Shown: positions 17,217 to 26,380, counted from the first letter of the stretch. The stretch is 64,000 nt of DNA from Alphaproteobacteria bacterium UBA4588 (GCA_905182195.1 CAJJAW010000002.1:1-64000), one strand, 5' to 3'. The notes: a model not told the origin generated them from the sequence alone. Translations and numbers: made by a program.

Positions 17217-17702
17217 TTAGCACTTTTGTGGGTTGTTATCAATGTATACTAAACTAACGCAATTTGAACAGACTGAAGCGGCATCAGATGACGAATACGC
17301 ATCAAGAGGCCGGTCGCCTAAATGTTGGATCACATATCCAACATTTCTTCTTGCTACTTTGAAGAATTGATCCCCTCTGCCAATATCTTTTAGCCGGCAA
17401 TATTTTTCCAATGCATCAGACAGTTTTGGAGAAAATGATGTGAATGTGTTTGTTGGTTGTCCCTTGATTAGTAACTCTGCAGCGGGAACTTCCATCTGAG
17501 AAATACGCATCTTTAGCCAGAAGTCATCAAGTTTACTGGCAAGAGAATGACTAGCCTTCAACGCAGAGTTTTTACTACGGGTCTTTAAACATATCACAAT
17601 GCGAGGTCGTGCATAATGACATTGCAGATCATTCGGCACATGTCTGGTGAAGTAAAATACGCCGCCTTTATTCATTAAATAATGAGCATCTTTGTCTACC
17701 AT
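17217..17702 (-). pseudogene. Truncated tyrosine-type site-specific integrase
   Basis: N-terminal part of a Rhodobacterales-type phage/island integrase: AHYLMNKGGVFYFTRHVPNDLQCHYARPRIVICLKTRSKNSA is the DUF6538-like arm-binding module, followed by the start of the core-binding domain (FSPKLSDALEKYCRLK...YVIQHLGDRPLDAYSSSDAAS). After that the sequence turns into unrelated residues and stops, so the whole catalytic domain with the R-H-R-Y residues is missing. I use the ATG at 17702. It sits beside tRNA-Gly and points into the island, as a functional integrase would. Confidence 0.75.
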
Positions 17703-17777
17703 GTCGTATACTCCACATAACCTGCAAAACAAAACATGCCTACAGATCAAGTGTTTATAAATATTGATGGAAATTTA

Positions 17778-17795
17778 TTGGAGCGGGTAGCGGGA
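17778..17795 (+). repeat. Proximal att-like direct repeat within tRNA-Gly
   Basis: TTGGAGCGGGTAGCGGGA at the 3' end of tRNA-Gly(TCC), identical to 11326-11343. Confidence 0.75.
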
Positions 17796-17852
17796 ATCGA
17801 ACCCGCGCCTTAAGCTTGGAAGGCTCTTATGATACCATTTCACCATACCCGC
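17779..17852 (-). tRNA. tRNA-Gly (anticodon TCC)
   Basis: 74-nt cloverleaf on the minus strand: GCGGGTA acceptor, D arm with GGT, anticodon loop CTTCCAA (TCC), T arm GGTTCGATTCC, encoded CCA. Its 3' end serves as the integration site of the island at lower coordinates. Confidence 0.95.
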
Positions 17853-18156
17853 ACCGTGACTTCGGAGTATGCTAGCCAAAATTTGACGTCAAGTCCGGAA
17901 GTGTGAAACCCCCATACCAGCGGGTTACTTTTTGCGCCCATTTAACCTCAAAATGAGAGGTTTTTACAGTGTTGTTGTCTGGCCTATCCCGTTGGCACTT
18001 AGATGTAATCACCACAATTCAACACTTTTGAATTCAGCAATCATATTAGTTTTCAAGAGCCCTATTCCATTGCCCTCGTACAAAACCCATTTTTGGTGCA
18101 ATTTAAATTACTATTGTTGATGATTGGAAACATGCTCTCAGTTTGGGCATAGTGAT

Positions 18157-18696
18157 TCACTCCATTTTGGCTAGTTCTGCCTCGATAGCTTTGATGACAC
18201 TGCGCGACATCAGAGCAGTAAGCGAACGCCCAGTCCCCACAACATCGCCATCTACACCAATTAAAACCTTGTTGAAATTCCAAGATGGGACGAAGCCAAC
18301 CTCAGCCTCAACCGCCTTAAAGAATGAGTGCGCACTTGCTTCTTTAACTGACAATGTCTCACTCATTGGCATATTAATGTCATAGTTAAGTTCACAGAAG
18401 TCTTTAATCTCAGCATAGCTACTAAGCTCTTGATTGAAGTCATCCAATGGTACTGCAACCATACCAAAACCTGCCTCACGGTAATTGTCGTAAAGCTTTT
18501 GTAGAGATACGTATTGGCGGGTAAACGCACACATTGATGCCGTATTTACAACCAAATATGGTTTACCTGCCCACTGCTGAGTTTCGATTTTTCCGCCATA
18601 AATCGATGGGAACGAAATATTGGAAACCTCACCCACGGACTGTGTAGAGTAACCGCATATGCTAATGGCCAAAATGAAAGCTGATAAATTTTTCAT
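18157..18696 (-). CDS. Glutathione peroxidase family protein, secreted
   Basis: 179 aa thiol peroxidase with a signal peptide (MKNLSAFILAISICGYSTQSVG). The active-site segment reads NTASMCAFTRQYVSLQKLY, with cysteine instead of selenocysteine, and the resolving/structural parts FNQE and WNFNKVLIGVDGDVV are present. It should reduce hydroperoxides in the periplasm, probably with thioredoxin-like donors. The catalytic Gln region is shortened (PLDDFNQE instead of PCNQF). It stands just outside the island boundary. Confidence 0.85.
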   Translation of the reverse strand: MKNLSAFILAISICGYSTQSVGEVSNISFPSIYGGKIETQQWAGKPYLVVNTASMCAFTRQYVSLQKLYDNYREAGFGMVAVPLDDFNQELSSYAEIKDFCELNYDINMPMSETLSVKEASAHSFFKAVEAEVGFVPSWNFNKVLIGVDGDVVGTGRSLTALMSRSVIKAIEAELAKME

Positions 18697-18986
18697 CCGT
18701 TATTACCCCTTCATTAGTAATATGCAAAACTTCTGAAGATAGATCATACTATTATGAGAAAATCATAACAAGAATTTCACTTAATCGACGTTGCACTGTG
18801 GACGATATTCCTTCTAGACCACCCTAAAATGATGTTTTTACAGTGCAGTTTTCCTACCAGATTTATCTAGTGCATGGTGGATAGCGTAGCAAACCACCTA
18901 CCGTGACGTATCAGTAGAATAAATAGTTAACACCCGAAGCTAACTAGGTTACACCAGTAAGGTAGTACACGGTAACGGGAGCTAAA

Positions 18987-19481
18987 ATGCCATACTCTAC
19001 AAGCAAAGCGGCAAGGGTGTCAGGGGTAAGCAAGACTACGATTCACAAGTGGATCAAGTCTGGTAAGCTGTCAGCCTCTAAGCTTGAAGACGGTACATAC
19101 GCTATTGATGAAAGTGAGTTGGCTAGGGTTACTTCGCACCGTGAAAAGATTTCGCTATCTAGACCTTTCACACCATCACCTGAGGATAACGCTGTACCTA
19201 AAGCTGTGCCCCTTGATCTGAGTATTTATAGGGCAAATACAATACATGAGCTAAAGTTTGAGGCTGCTCTTGAGGCTGCAACCTATGAGCGTAAACTTCT
19301 ACAGCAACAGGTTGACCAGTTAACAGTGACTGCTAGCGAAGCCAAAGATCGGGCGGAGCAAGCTGAGGAACGAACAGACGAGGCTAGAAAACAGTATCAT
19401 GAGAGCATTCAAACGCTCACCAGACTGCTTGAAGATAAAAGACCTGCCCCGCCACGTACGAGGTTTCTGGGCATTTTCTGA
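18987..19481 (+). CDS. HTH DNA-binding protein with C-terminal coiled coil
   Basis: 164 aa. The N-terminal MPYSTSKAARVSGVSKTTIHKWIKSGKLSASKLEDGTYAID is a MerR/excisionase-like winged helix. Residues about 85-150 form a long charged coiled coil (YERKLLQQQVDQL...EDKRP), and the protein ends in a basic-aromatic tail. This layout is typical of DNA-binding proteins encoded on plasmids and phages of Rhodobacterales, often beside replication genes; none is present here. The upstream 290 bp is gene-free. Possibly a leftover of a mobile element. Confidence 0.65.
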   Translation: MPYSTSKAARVSGVSKTTIHKWIKSGKLSASKLEDGTYAIDESELARVTSHREKISLSRPFTPSPEDNAVPKAVPLDLSIYRANTIHELKFEAALEAATYERKLLQQQVDQLTVTASEAKDRAEQAEERTDEARKQYHESIQTLTRLLEDKRPAPPRTRFLGIF

Positions 19482-19585
19482 ACTGTGGTGGTTAACCTTA
19501 AGGGTGTTTGGGCTTACGTTAACGGCTTGTCGCAAGTTCCACTCATAGCACACTAAACCAAGCTCACAGAAATGTTATTGGGCCT

Positions 19586-20182
19586 TTAGTTACCGCACTT
19601 GGTATAAGCGCTGCTGATACACTCTTTAGACATATCTTGGGCTTTGGAGATGTCAGATTTAGCCATTTCTTCTGCTATAAAATCTCTTCGCACTCCCGCT
19701 TCGGGCGCGCCATTTTCAAAGGCTAGGTTGATCCACATGTAAGCAGTTAAATTGCTCTGGGTAACACCATCACCAAAGTAGTACAAAATTCCTAGATTAT
19801 CTTGGGCTATTGCATTGCCTTGTTCAGCAGCCAGCCTGTACCAATTAGCAGCCTCAACAAAATCTTGAGGTACGCCTATGCCGTTGCGGTAAATTGCCCC
19901 AAGGTTTAATTGGGCATCACCATGTGCTTGTTCAGCTGCCAACCGGTACCACTTCACTGCTTCAGCTTTGTCTTGCGTGAGGCCTTGGCCATTATCATAC
20001 ATAAATCCAAGATTGTATTGAGCTTCAATATTACCTTGTTCAGCTAGGGGCTCCCACTCTCTCAGGGCTGTATCATAATTGCCTGCGTCATGGGCCTTTA
20101 GGCCTTTATCAAAATTTTGCGCTGCCAATGGAGAGAGAACTAAAGACAATGCGGTAGCTAATACAGTAATTATAAACTTCAC
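19586..20182 (-). CDS. Secreted Sel1 repeat protein
   Basis: 198 aa, GTG start, signal peptide (MKFIITVLATALSLVLSPLAAQ). Three to four Sel1 repeats follow, including WEPLAEQGNIEAQYNLGFMYDNGQGLTQDKAEAVKWYRLAAEQAHGDAQLNLGAIYRNGIGVPQD. Periplasmic protein-protein interaction scaffold; no catalytic motif. It is related in type to the Sel1-like island protein at 12564 but much more regular. Monocistronic. Confidence 0.8.
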   Translation of the reverse strand: MKFIITVLATALSLVLSPLAAQNFDKGLKAHDAGNYDTALREWEPLAEQGNIEAQYNLGFMYDNGQGLTQDKAEAVKWYRLAAEQAHGDAQLNLGAIYRNGIGVPQDFVEAANWYRLAAEQGNAIAQDNLGILYYFGDGVTQSNLTAYMWINLAFENGAPEAGVRRDFIAEEMAKSDISKAQDMSKECISSAYTKCGN

Positions 20183-20802
20183 GCTGGATGGCCTTAAAAT
20201 TTAAATGTGTCTACATTTGCGCACTCATAGGAGACGGTCAACAAGCGACCACCCAAACTACGAATTTTTCAAATTTATTGTAATCAATTTAGGTAACCTT
20301 AGCAATCTCATCACATAATATCCTCTATAAATAAAAATGAGCCCTTCAACTGCTTAAGCTTCATCCCACTCCCTTGCATTAAACTATTACATCAGCATTT
20401 TTATTGGGGAAATATATTTCGATGTAAGCTATTTTCGTTCTATTAGAAGCTAGGTGGTTGCAAGCTATTCCTGCCATAGTTTAAGGTCGAAAGCTATTCT
20501 CCAAAAACCAGATTGCCGCGCGGCTAAGTTCGACGTTGAACCCATGTATTCAACAAATACCAAAAATTTAGGGACAAAAATAAAAACCTGCCAGAAAGTA
20601 TAACCTCTCAGTGGTTTTTTTCGATACTCCTGTTGGGTCGGTGAGCTCAAAAATTTTAAAACTGTTCTGCTTAAAAACTCGTCCACTCGCCGTGAGGAAG
20701 TTTTGCCTGACAGCATCTGGACATTCACTCAACGCAAATAGCACTATCTCAAATAAATCTGTCGATTCGATACAAAAGCCCAGAAGTCAACGAGGACACA
20801 CG
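20183..20802. other. Gene-free AT-rich region
   Basis: About 620 bp between the Sel1 gene and the aminotransferase start. The ORF at 20465-20728 and the track's N-terminal extension of the aminotransferase have no protein-like features. It presumably contains promoters for both flanking genes. Confidence 0.45.
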
Positions 20803-21984
20803 ATGCAAACAGTCAAAAACTTTGATCGGATTGGCGAAGAAAACGCCTTTGCTGTACTTGGGCGTGCGGGTGAATTAGCGGCCGGTGGCATGGACGTCAT
20901 TAACCTTGGGATTGGGCAGCCCGACTTTCCTACTCCTGAAAATATCGTCGAAGCTGCTGTTCGAGCGCTGCGCGATGGCCATCACGGCTATACTGATGCC
21001 ACTGGCATTTTGCCCTTGCGTGAAGCAGTCAGCGCCGATTTGTATCGCCGCTACCAAACTGAAGTGAGCCCAGCGAATGTGTTGATTGTGCCTGGTGGGA
21101 AAGTCACCATGTTCACGGCCATATTGATGTTCGGGGAGCCCGGGGCTGAAATACTTTACCCGGACCCAGGCTTTCCGATTTACCGCTCTATGATCGAGTA
21201 CACTGGTGCAACACCTATTCCAGTACCCATTCGTGAGGAAAATGGCTTTGCGTTTTCGGCTGACGAAACCCTAAAGCTGATTGGACCAAAAACTCGACTG
21301 TTAATTTTGAACTCTCCAGCCAATCCCTGTGGCGGTATTACGCCGCGCGCAGAGATAGACAAGTTGATTGCTGGCTTAGCCCACCATCCGCATGTCGCCA
21401 TACTATCTGACGAAATATATGATCAGATGTTTTACGATGGCGAGAAACATGTAAGTCTTTTATCATATCCCGAAATCCGAAATCGGCTAATTGTGCTAAA
21501 TGGTTGGTCTAAAACATATGCAATGACGGGGTGGCGGTTAGGCTATTCTATTTGGCCTGATGAATTGTATAATAAGGCTCGTAAGTTGGCAGTTAATGCA
21601 TGGTCTTGCGTCAATGCGCCTGCACAATATGCAGCAATCGAAGCGCTTACTGGTCCTCAGGATGCCGTAGGTAAAATGGTTGCAGAATTTGACGCCCGAC
21701 GTAAAAGTGTCGTGCACCTTTTAAATGATCTTCCAGGTGTCTCCTGCATTGTTCCAAAAGGTGCCTTTTATGCTTTTCCTAACATATCCCTAACAGGATG
21801 GCTGGCAAAAGACCTGGCGCGCGAATTACTAGAAAAAACAGGCGTTGCGACTATTGGAGGTCCAGATTTTGGCACCCTTGGGGAGGGATATATTCGAATA
21901 TCCTATGCTAACAGCCAGGAAAACATAGCCCGCGCATTGGGTCGGATTAAAACATTTTTGGAGACGACACAATCAGGCAGTTGA
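20803..21984 (+). CDS. PLP-dependent class I/II aminotransferase
   Basis: I start at 20803 (MQTVKNFDRIGEENAF), after AACGAGGACACACG, giving 393 aa, the family length; the track start adds 64 unrelated residues. Fold type I features: LGIGQPDFPTPENI, the NSPANPCGG motif, DEIYDQM and the PLP Schiff-base lysine in NGWSKTYAMTGWRLGY, with the C-terminal Arg in YIRISYA. It resembles aspartate/aromatic aminotransferase-like enzymes, but the amino donor cannot be assigned. It is separated from the CIA30-like gene by 85 bp. Confidence 0.88.
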   Translation: MQTVKNFDRIGEENAFAVLGRAGELAAGGMDVINLGIGQPDFPTPENIVEAAVRALRDGHHGYTDATGILPLREAVSADLYRRYQTEVSPANVLIVPGGKVTMFTAILMFGEPGAEILYPDPGFPIYRSMIEYTGATPIPVPIREENGFAFSADETLKLIGPKTRLLILNSPANPCGGITPRAEIDKLIAGLAHHPHVAILSDEIYDQMFYDGEKHVSLLSYPEIRNRLIVLNGWSKTYAMTGWRLGYSIWPDELYNKARKLAVNAWSCVNAPAQYAAIEALTGPQDAVGKMVAEFDARRKSVVHLLNDLPGVSCIVPKGAFYAFPNISLTGWLAKDLARELLEKTGVATIGGPDFGTLGEGYIRISYANSQENIARALGRIKTFLETTQSGS

Positions 21985-22069
21985 TTATTTACAATAGCTG
22001 TCGAATTTATAAATATGACAGCCAACCTACGTCCAGATCGGATGTATAAGGTGGAGCTAAGGCAGTAAA

Positions 22070-22616
22070 ATGTTCAGTAAGAAAACATTGCAGGGACTAG
22101 TAACTGGTACTTTTTTTGTGGCTTCAACGTGCGGTGGGGCAATGGCTGAAAACCTTATTCGAACAGGCCAGTGGACCTATTTGGCAGACACCGTGATGGG
22201 GGGGGAGTTCGGAGGGACGTGCTGAATTTGAAAATAGTGGATCGGATAAAACTATAAGGCTAATAGGTGAGGTCTCTACAGCCAATAATGGAGGCTTCAT
22301 ACAGGTGAGGTCATCAGTTCCTTGGGCACTTGCAAAGGGCAAAACAGGTATAAAATTAAAGGTTAAGGGTAATGGAGAGACTTACTATCTACATATCAGA
22401 AATTCAAGCACACGCCTACCTTGGCATTACTACCAACAGGGCTTTGATACGACCAATACTTGGCAGGAGATTGATCTGCCCTTTCAATCTTTTGTGAAGT
22501 CTTCATCACTCATGCGGACTGTAATAAAACAAGCTACAATTAAGACCATAGGCATTGTTGCATATGGTAAAGACCACACAGCGGATATTTCAGTTATAAG
22601 TTTGGAATTTTACTAA
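22070..22616 (+). pseudogene. CIA30-family protein, frameshifted in a G tract
   Basis: Frame 1 (22070-22225) encodes a signal peptide (MFSKKTLQGLVTGTFFVASTCGGAMA) and QWTYLADTVMGG, then runs out of frame. The second frame continues SSEGRAEFENSGSDKTIRLIGEVSTANNGGFIQVRS...YYQQGFDTTNTWQEIDLPFQSF, the CIA30 (complex I intermediate-associated protein 30) domain. Removing one G from ATG plus seven Gs restores an uninterrupted protein of about 180 aa. Candidate explanations are a slipped-strand mutation, phase variation, or a homopolymer sequencing error. Bacterial CIA30 proteins bind carbohydrate-like ligands or act on the periplasmic side; the exact role is unknown. Confidence 0.75.
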
Positions 22617-22760
22617 ATTAAGAAAATTTGAGTGCACTTTTTACAGAGCAAGCACACGCAAAAGCTGGTTAATATTAATGTTAGTTAAGTTAGGCTGGGC
22701 TGGGCTGGGAACTAACGCTTTCGACAGTCAGGAACCAGCCCAAACCCTCTTTGGTCTCTT

Positions 22761-23546
22761 TCAAATTATTTTTTCAAGACTTTGTTCTTCGCAAAAGAAA
22801 ACGTAATTTATAACTCCACGAACTGGTCCGTCCGTGGGTGTCATACAGGGATCTATGCATTTTGCTGAGTAACCAGCTTTTGCAAATAAAGAAAAAACTT
22901 CGTTAGCAGAACCCTTCTGTGCCGATTCTGTTCCCTCTGATATTGTTTCTACTATCCAAATGGGGCGAGGCCAGGCAGCGATCAGTTTTTTTGCGCCCAG
23001 AAGCGCCTTATATTCCAAACCTTCAACATCTACCAAAATTAACAGTTGCTCGTTTTTGTTTGGCATCTTGATAACATCGTCAAGGCAAACAACTGGTACT
23101 CTCTGCGCTAGACTCTTGGGGTTATTCCCCCAATCCTTCAAAAGCGAAGCGCCGGTACCTACCCCATAAATTGTCTCAACACCCGTAGCATCGCTAACCG
23201 CTGCCGGTATAACTGTGACTTGATCTGTCAGTGAGTTTATCTCTAAATTTTGCAATAAAAACTGTACGGTTTGAGGCACGGGCTCAAAGGCAGTAACAGC
23301 TAGCCCACTTTGTCGAGCAAGTAAGACGTAAACCCCGACATTAGCTCCCACATTTATAAACCTGTGTGACTTAGATAATAGTTGGCGAAAAAACTTAATT
23401 TCTTCGACTTCCCAGTTATCATGAAAAAGATAAGAGGGACCTTTCATAAGGAACCCAAGGGGCGTCTTTTTAGGAGGTTTCATAAGGCGCCGACGATTAA
23501 TGCGAAGAAGGTTCCAGGATCGAAAGCGATCTATAACATATTTCAT
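22761..23546 (-). CDS. FkbM family methyltransferase
   Basis: 261 aa SAM-dependent methyltransferase. FINVGANVGVYVLLARQSGLAVTAFEPVPQTVQFLLQNLEINSL contains the nucleotide-binding loop and acidic residue; VDVEGLEYKALLGA is the FkbM-type post-motif. FkbM enzymes O-methylate sugars or secondary metabolites, so surface glycan decoration is a plausible role, and the next gene is a large surface protein, though divergently transcribed. No signal peptide. Substrate unknown. Confidence 0.85.
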   Translation of the reverse strand: MKYVIDRFRSWNLLRINRRRLMKPPKKTPLGFLMKGPSYLFHDNWEVEEIKFFRQLLSKSHRFINVGANVGVYVLLARQSGLAVTAFEPVPQTVQFLLQNLEINSLTDQVTVIPAAVSDATGVETIYGVGTGASLLKDWGNNPKSLAQRVPVVCLDDVIKMPNKNEQLLILVDVEGLEYKALLGAKKLIAAWPRPIWIVETISEGTESAQKGSANEVFSLFAKAGYSAKCIDPCMTPTDGPVRGVINYVFFCEEQSLEKII

Positions 23547-23906
23547 AATTTACACATTTCGTTGTTCAATGGAAAAGACTGCGCGAGAGCGCATGACCTG
23601 AGTTTTAAAGAAGTAGCCTTATAAATGGAACTGCTAGAATAAAGTCCCATCAGTCTAGTGCAAGTACTAGCCATTTTTCTACCTCTAGTAATTTTTATCT
23701 CTTTAAAATCGTATGAGTATTCAGTCGATTTACGACGCGCGTAAGCAGCAAAAAATTTCTTACTTATATAAAAATGGACAATTCCATAAAATCACGTAAC
23801 GTAAGGCCTTGAAATATAAAAATATAGAATCGGTAAGTTGAGACCCAAATCACGTATTGATCTAAACTTTCTTGTAATTGGTCGTTAAATTGCAAGAGGA
23901 GCTGCA
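23547..23906. other. Divergent intergenic region before the adhesin
   Basis: About 360 bp, AT-rich, between the FkbM gene and the large surface-protein gene. It must contain both promoters. No operator-like symmetry was recognised. Confidence 0.4.
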
Positions 23907-26102
23907 ATGGCCAGGCCTATAAATAATGATTATGTCCCCATGGTCAACAAAAGTGCTCTGGGTATAATATCTCAGTCATTTTCCAAATGTGATTATACTC
24001 AGTTTGGCTTCCGGCTTGCAGCCAATCCCTCGCTTAAAATAGCGGGCCTTATTACTGCGCTTTCTACTGCATACGACTGGCTCTGCTCTGCACGCAACAG
24101 CACTGTGATGCCATATTACCTTAAATCCATAATAATCTCTTTTGCCATATGGATGAGCCTATCTACTGGAGTAATATCTCAAACGACAAATTATAAATAT
24201 GATATTATTTGGACTGGTAACGAAGGTTCAACAGCCACTGGGGCAGTTGTATTCAACACACTAAATCCTTCTTGCTCTTTCACGCTTTGCCCTAATGTTG
24301 AGTCTTTTAATATCTCAGTCGAAGGACAAAATTTCACAAAATCCGATTTTACATTCAGGGTCAACGTTGGTACTTTGGACCCACAAAACACATCCAACCT
24401 TGCTAACACCCTACCGGACTTTAACATTCGCGCCATCACACGCACAGCATCCAGCCCATATGGTGTGTGGTACAATGTCTTCACAACAACCACCGGCGCT
24501 ATGGTTTTGAACGACAGTAATGTAAGGTATTCAATTACTAGTTTCTCATTAGCTTCATCAGACACAACGCCACCAACTCTGGCGATTACCGCAGCTGAGG
24601 TGAGCGACGGCGCTACATCCAATGATGCAACCCTGGCCCTGACCTTTACGGCGAGTGAAGCCACATCCAACTTTGTTGTCGGCGACATCACCGTGAGCAA
24701 CGGCACTTTGAGTAGCTTTGCTGCAGCATCATCAACTGTCTATACAGCAACATTCACCCCTACTGCCGCGGGGGCGACAACAGTTGATGTTGCAGGCGGC
24801 GCCTTTACAGATGGCGCAGGCAATGCAAACACAGCTGCCACACAGTTCAATTGGACCTTCGACAGCACAGCGCCAACACTTGCGATTACCGCAGCTGAGG
24901 TGAGCGACGGCGCTACATCCAATGATGCAACCCTGGCCCTGACCTTTACGGCGAGTGAAGCCACATCCAACTTTGTTGTCGGCGACATCACCGTGAGCAA
25001 CGGCACTTTGAGTAGCTTTGCTGCAGCATCATCAACTGTCTATACAGCAACATTCACCCCTACTGCCGCGGGGGCGACAACAGTTGATGTTGCAGGCGGC
25101 GCCTTTACAGATGGCGCAGGCAATGCAAACACAGCTGCCACACAGTTCAATTGGATCTTCGACAGCACAGCGCCAACACTTGCGATTACCGCAGCTGAGG
25201 TGAACGACGGCGCTACATCCAATGATGCAACCCTGGCCCTGACCTTTACGGCGAGTGAAGCCACATCCAACTTTGTTGTCGGCGACATCACCGTGAGCAA
25301 CGGCACTTTGAGTAGCTTTGCTGCAGCATCATCAACTGTCTATACAGCAACATTCACCCCTACTGCCGCGGGGGCGACAACAGTTGATGTTGCAGGGGGC
25401 GCCTTTACAGATGGCGCAGGCAATGCAAACACAGCTGCCACACAGTTCAATTGGACCTTCGACAGCACAGCGCCAACACTTGCGATTACCGCAGCTGAGG
25501 TGAGCGACGGCGCTACATCCAATGATGCAACCCTGGCCCTGACCTTTACGGCGAGTGAAGCCACATCCAACTTTGTTGTCGGCGACATCACCGTGAGCAA
25601 CGGCACTTTGAGTAGCTTTGCTGCAGCATCATCAACTGTCTATACAGCAACATTCACCCCTGCCGCAGATGGGGCGACAACAATTGATGTTGCAGGGGGC
25701 GCCTTTACGGATGGCGCAGGCAATGCCAACACAGCTGCCACACAGTTCAATTGGACCTTCGACAGCACAGCGCCAACACTTGCGATTACCGCAGCTGAGG
25801 TGAACGACGGCGCTACATCCAATGATGCAACCCTGGCCCTGACCTTTACCGCGAGTGAAGCCACATCCAACTTTGTTGTCGGCGACATCACCGTGAGCAA
25901 CGGCACTTTGAGTAGCTTTGCTGCAGCATCATCAACTGTCTATACAGCAACATTCACCCCTGCCGCAGTGGGGCGACAACAGTTGATGTTGCAGGGGGCG
26001 CCTTTACGGATGGCGCAGGCAATGCCAACACAGCTGCCACACAGTTCAATTGGACCTTCGACACGACCTACCCAACACTTGCGATTACCGCAGCTGAGGT
26101 GA
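23907..26102 (+). CDS. Ig-like repeat surface protein, N-terminal ORF of a frameshifted gene
   Basis: 731 codons. The start at 23907 has a strong GAGGAG ribosome site and gives a 67-residue extension before a conventional signal peptide (MPYYLKSIIISFAIWMSLSTGVIS), reminiscent of extended signal regions of large autotransporters. After an N-terminal domain (YKYDIIWTGNEGS...) five near-identical 100-aa repeats begin with LAITAAEVSDGATSNDATLALTFTASEATSNFVVGDITVSNG and end GNANTAATQFNWTFDSTAP, a bacterial Ig-like (Big_12-type) domain found in adhesins. In repeat 5 a missing A (GCCGCAG|TGGGG instead of GCCGCAGATGGGG, near 25968) shifts the frame; the last 45 codons are out of frame. Confidence 0.75.
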   Translation: MARPINNDYVPMVNKSALGIISQSFSKCDYTQFGFRLAANPSLKIAGLITALSTAYDWLCSARNSTVMPYYLKSIIISFAIWMSLSTGVISQTTNYKYDIIWTGNEGSTATGAVVFNTLNPSCSFTLCPNVESFNISVEGQNFTKSDFTFRVNVGTLDPQNTSNLANTLPDFNIRAITRTASSPYGVWYNVFTTTTGAMVLNDSNVRYSITSFSLASSDTTPPTLAITAAEVSDGATSNDATLALTFTASEATSNFVVGDITVSNGTLSSFAAASSTVYTATFTPTAAGATTVDVAGGAFTDGAGNANTAATQFNWTFDSTAPTLAITAAEVSDGATSNDATLALTFTASEATSNFVVGDITVSNGTLSSFAAASSTVYTATFTPTAAGATTVDVAGGAFTDGAGNANTAATQFNWIFDSTAPTLAITAAEVNDGATSNDATLALTFTASEATSNFVVGDITVSNGTLSSFAAASSTVYTATFTPTAAGATTVDVAGGAFTDGAGNANTAATQFNWTFDSTAPTLAITAAEVSDGATSNDATLALTFTASEATSNFVVGDITVSNGTLSSFAAASSTVYTATFTPAADGATTIDVAGGAFTDGAGNANTAATQFNWTFDSTAPTLAITAAEVNDGATSNDATLALTFTASEATSNFVVGDITVSNGTLSSFAAASSTVYTATFTPAAVGRQQLMLQGAPLRMAQAMPTQLPHSSIGPSTRPTQHLRLPQLR

Positions 26103-26380
26103 GCGACGGCGATATATCCAATAATGCAACTCTGGCCCTGATCTTTACGGCGAGTAAAGCCACATCCAACTTTGTTGTCGGCGACATCACCGTGAGCAAT
26201 GGCACTTTGAGTAGCTTTGTTGCGGCATCACCAACTGTCTATATAGCAATATTAACCCCTGCCACAGATGGGGCGACAACAATTGATGTTGCAGGGGGCG
26301 CCTTTACGGATGGCGCAAGCAATGCCAACACAGCTGCGACACAGTTCAATTGGACCTTCGATAGCACGGCGCCAACACTC
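24582..26380 (+). repeat. Six tandem 300-bp repeats encoding Ig-like domains
   Basis: Units begin with gcgattaccgcagctgag at 24582, 24882, 25182, 25482, 25782 and 26081. The first four are exactly 300 bp and nearly identical at DNA level, differing at a few positions (gtgagc/gtgaac; actgccgcg/gccgcagat). Unit 5 is 299 bp because of the frameshifting deletion, and unit 6 has many substitutions. Such identity implies recent duplication or gene conversion, and makes copy number unstable and hard to assemble. Confidence 0.95.

Larger units (their letters stand above)
11326..17795. mobile_element. Genomic island integrated at tRNA-Gly(TCC)
   Basis: The region is bounded by an 18-bp direct repeat that copies the 3' end of tRNA-Gly, has a truncated tyrosine integrase gene immediately beside the tRNA, is clearly more AT-rich than the flanks, and contains mostly small non-housekeeping genes. 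This is the standard architecture of an element integrated into a tRNA 3' end. The loss of the integrase catalytic domain suggests it is no longer self-mobile. No replication, conjugation or phage structural gene is seen. Confidence 0.75.

Noticed and set aside
20611-20802. N-terminal extension of the aminotransferase
   Set aside because: The 64 extra residues have no similarity to the family, and a good start with ribosome site exists at 20803.
24191-25906. Repeated 88-aa minus-strand ORFs (MPLLTVMSPTTKLDVASLAV...)
   Set aside because: They are the antisense of the 300-bp Ig repeats, so their recurrence follows from the repeats. Not a CRISPR array or separate gene family.
24582-26380. CRISPR-like periodic array
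   Set aside because: The repeats are 300 bp long, contiguous and protein-coding; there are no short repeats with unique spacers.
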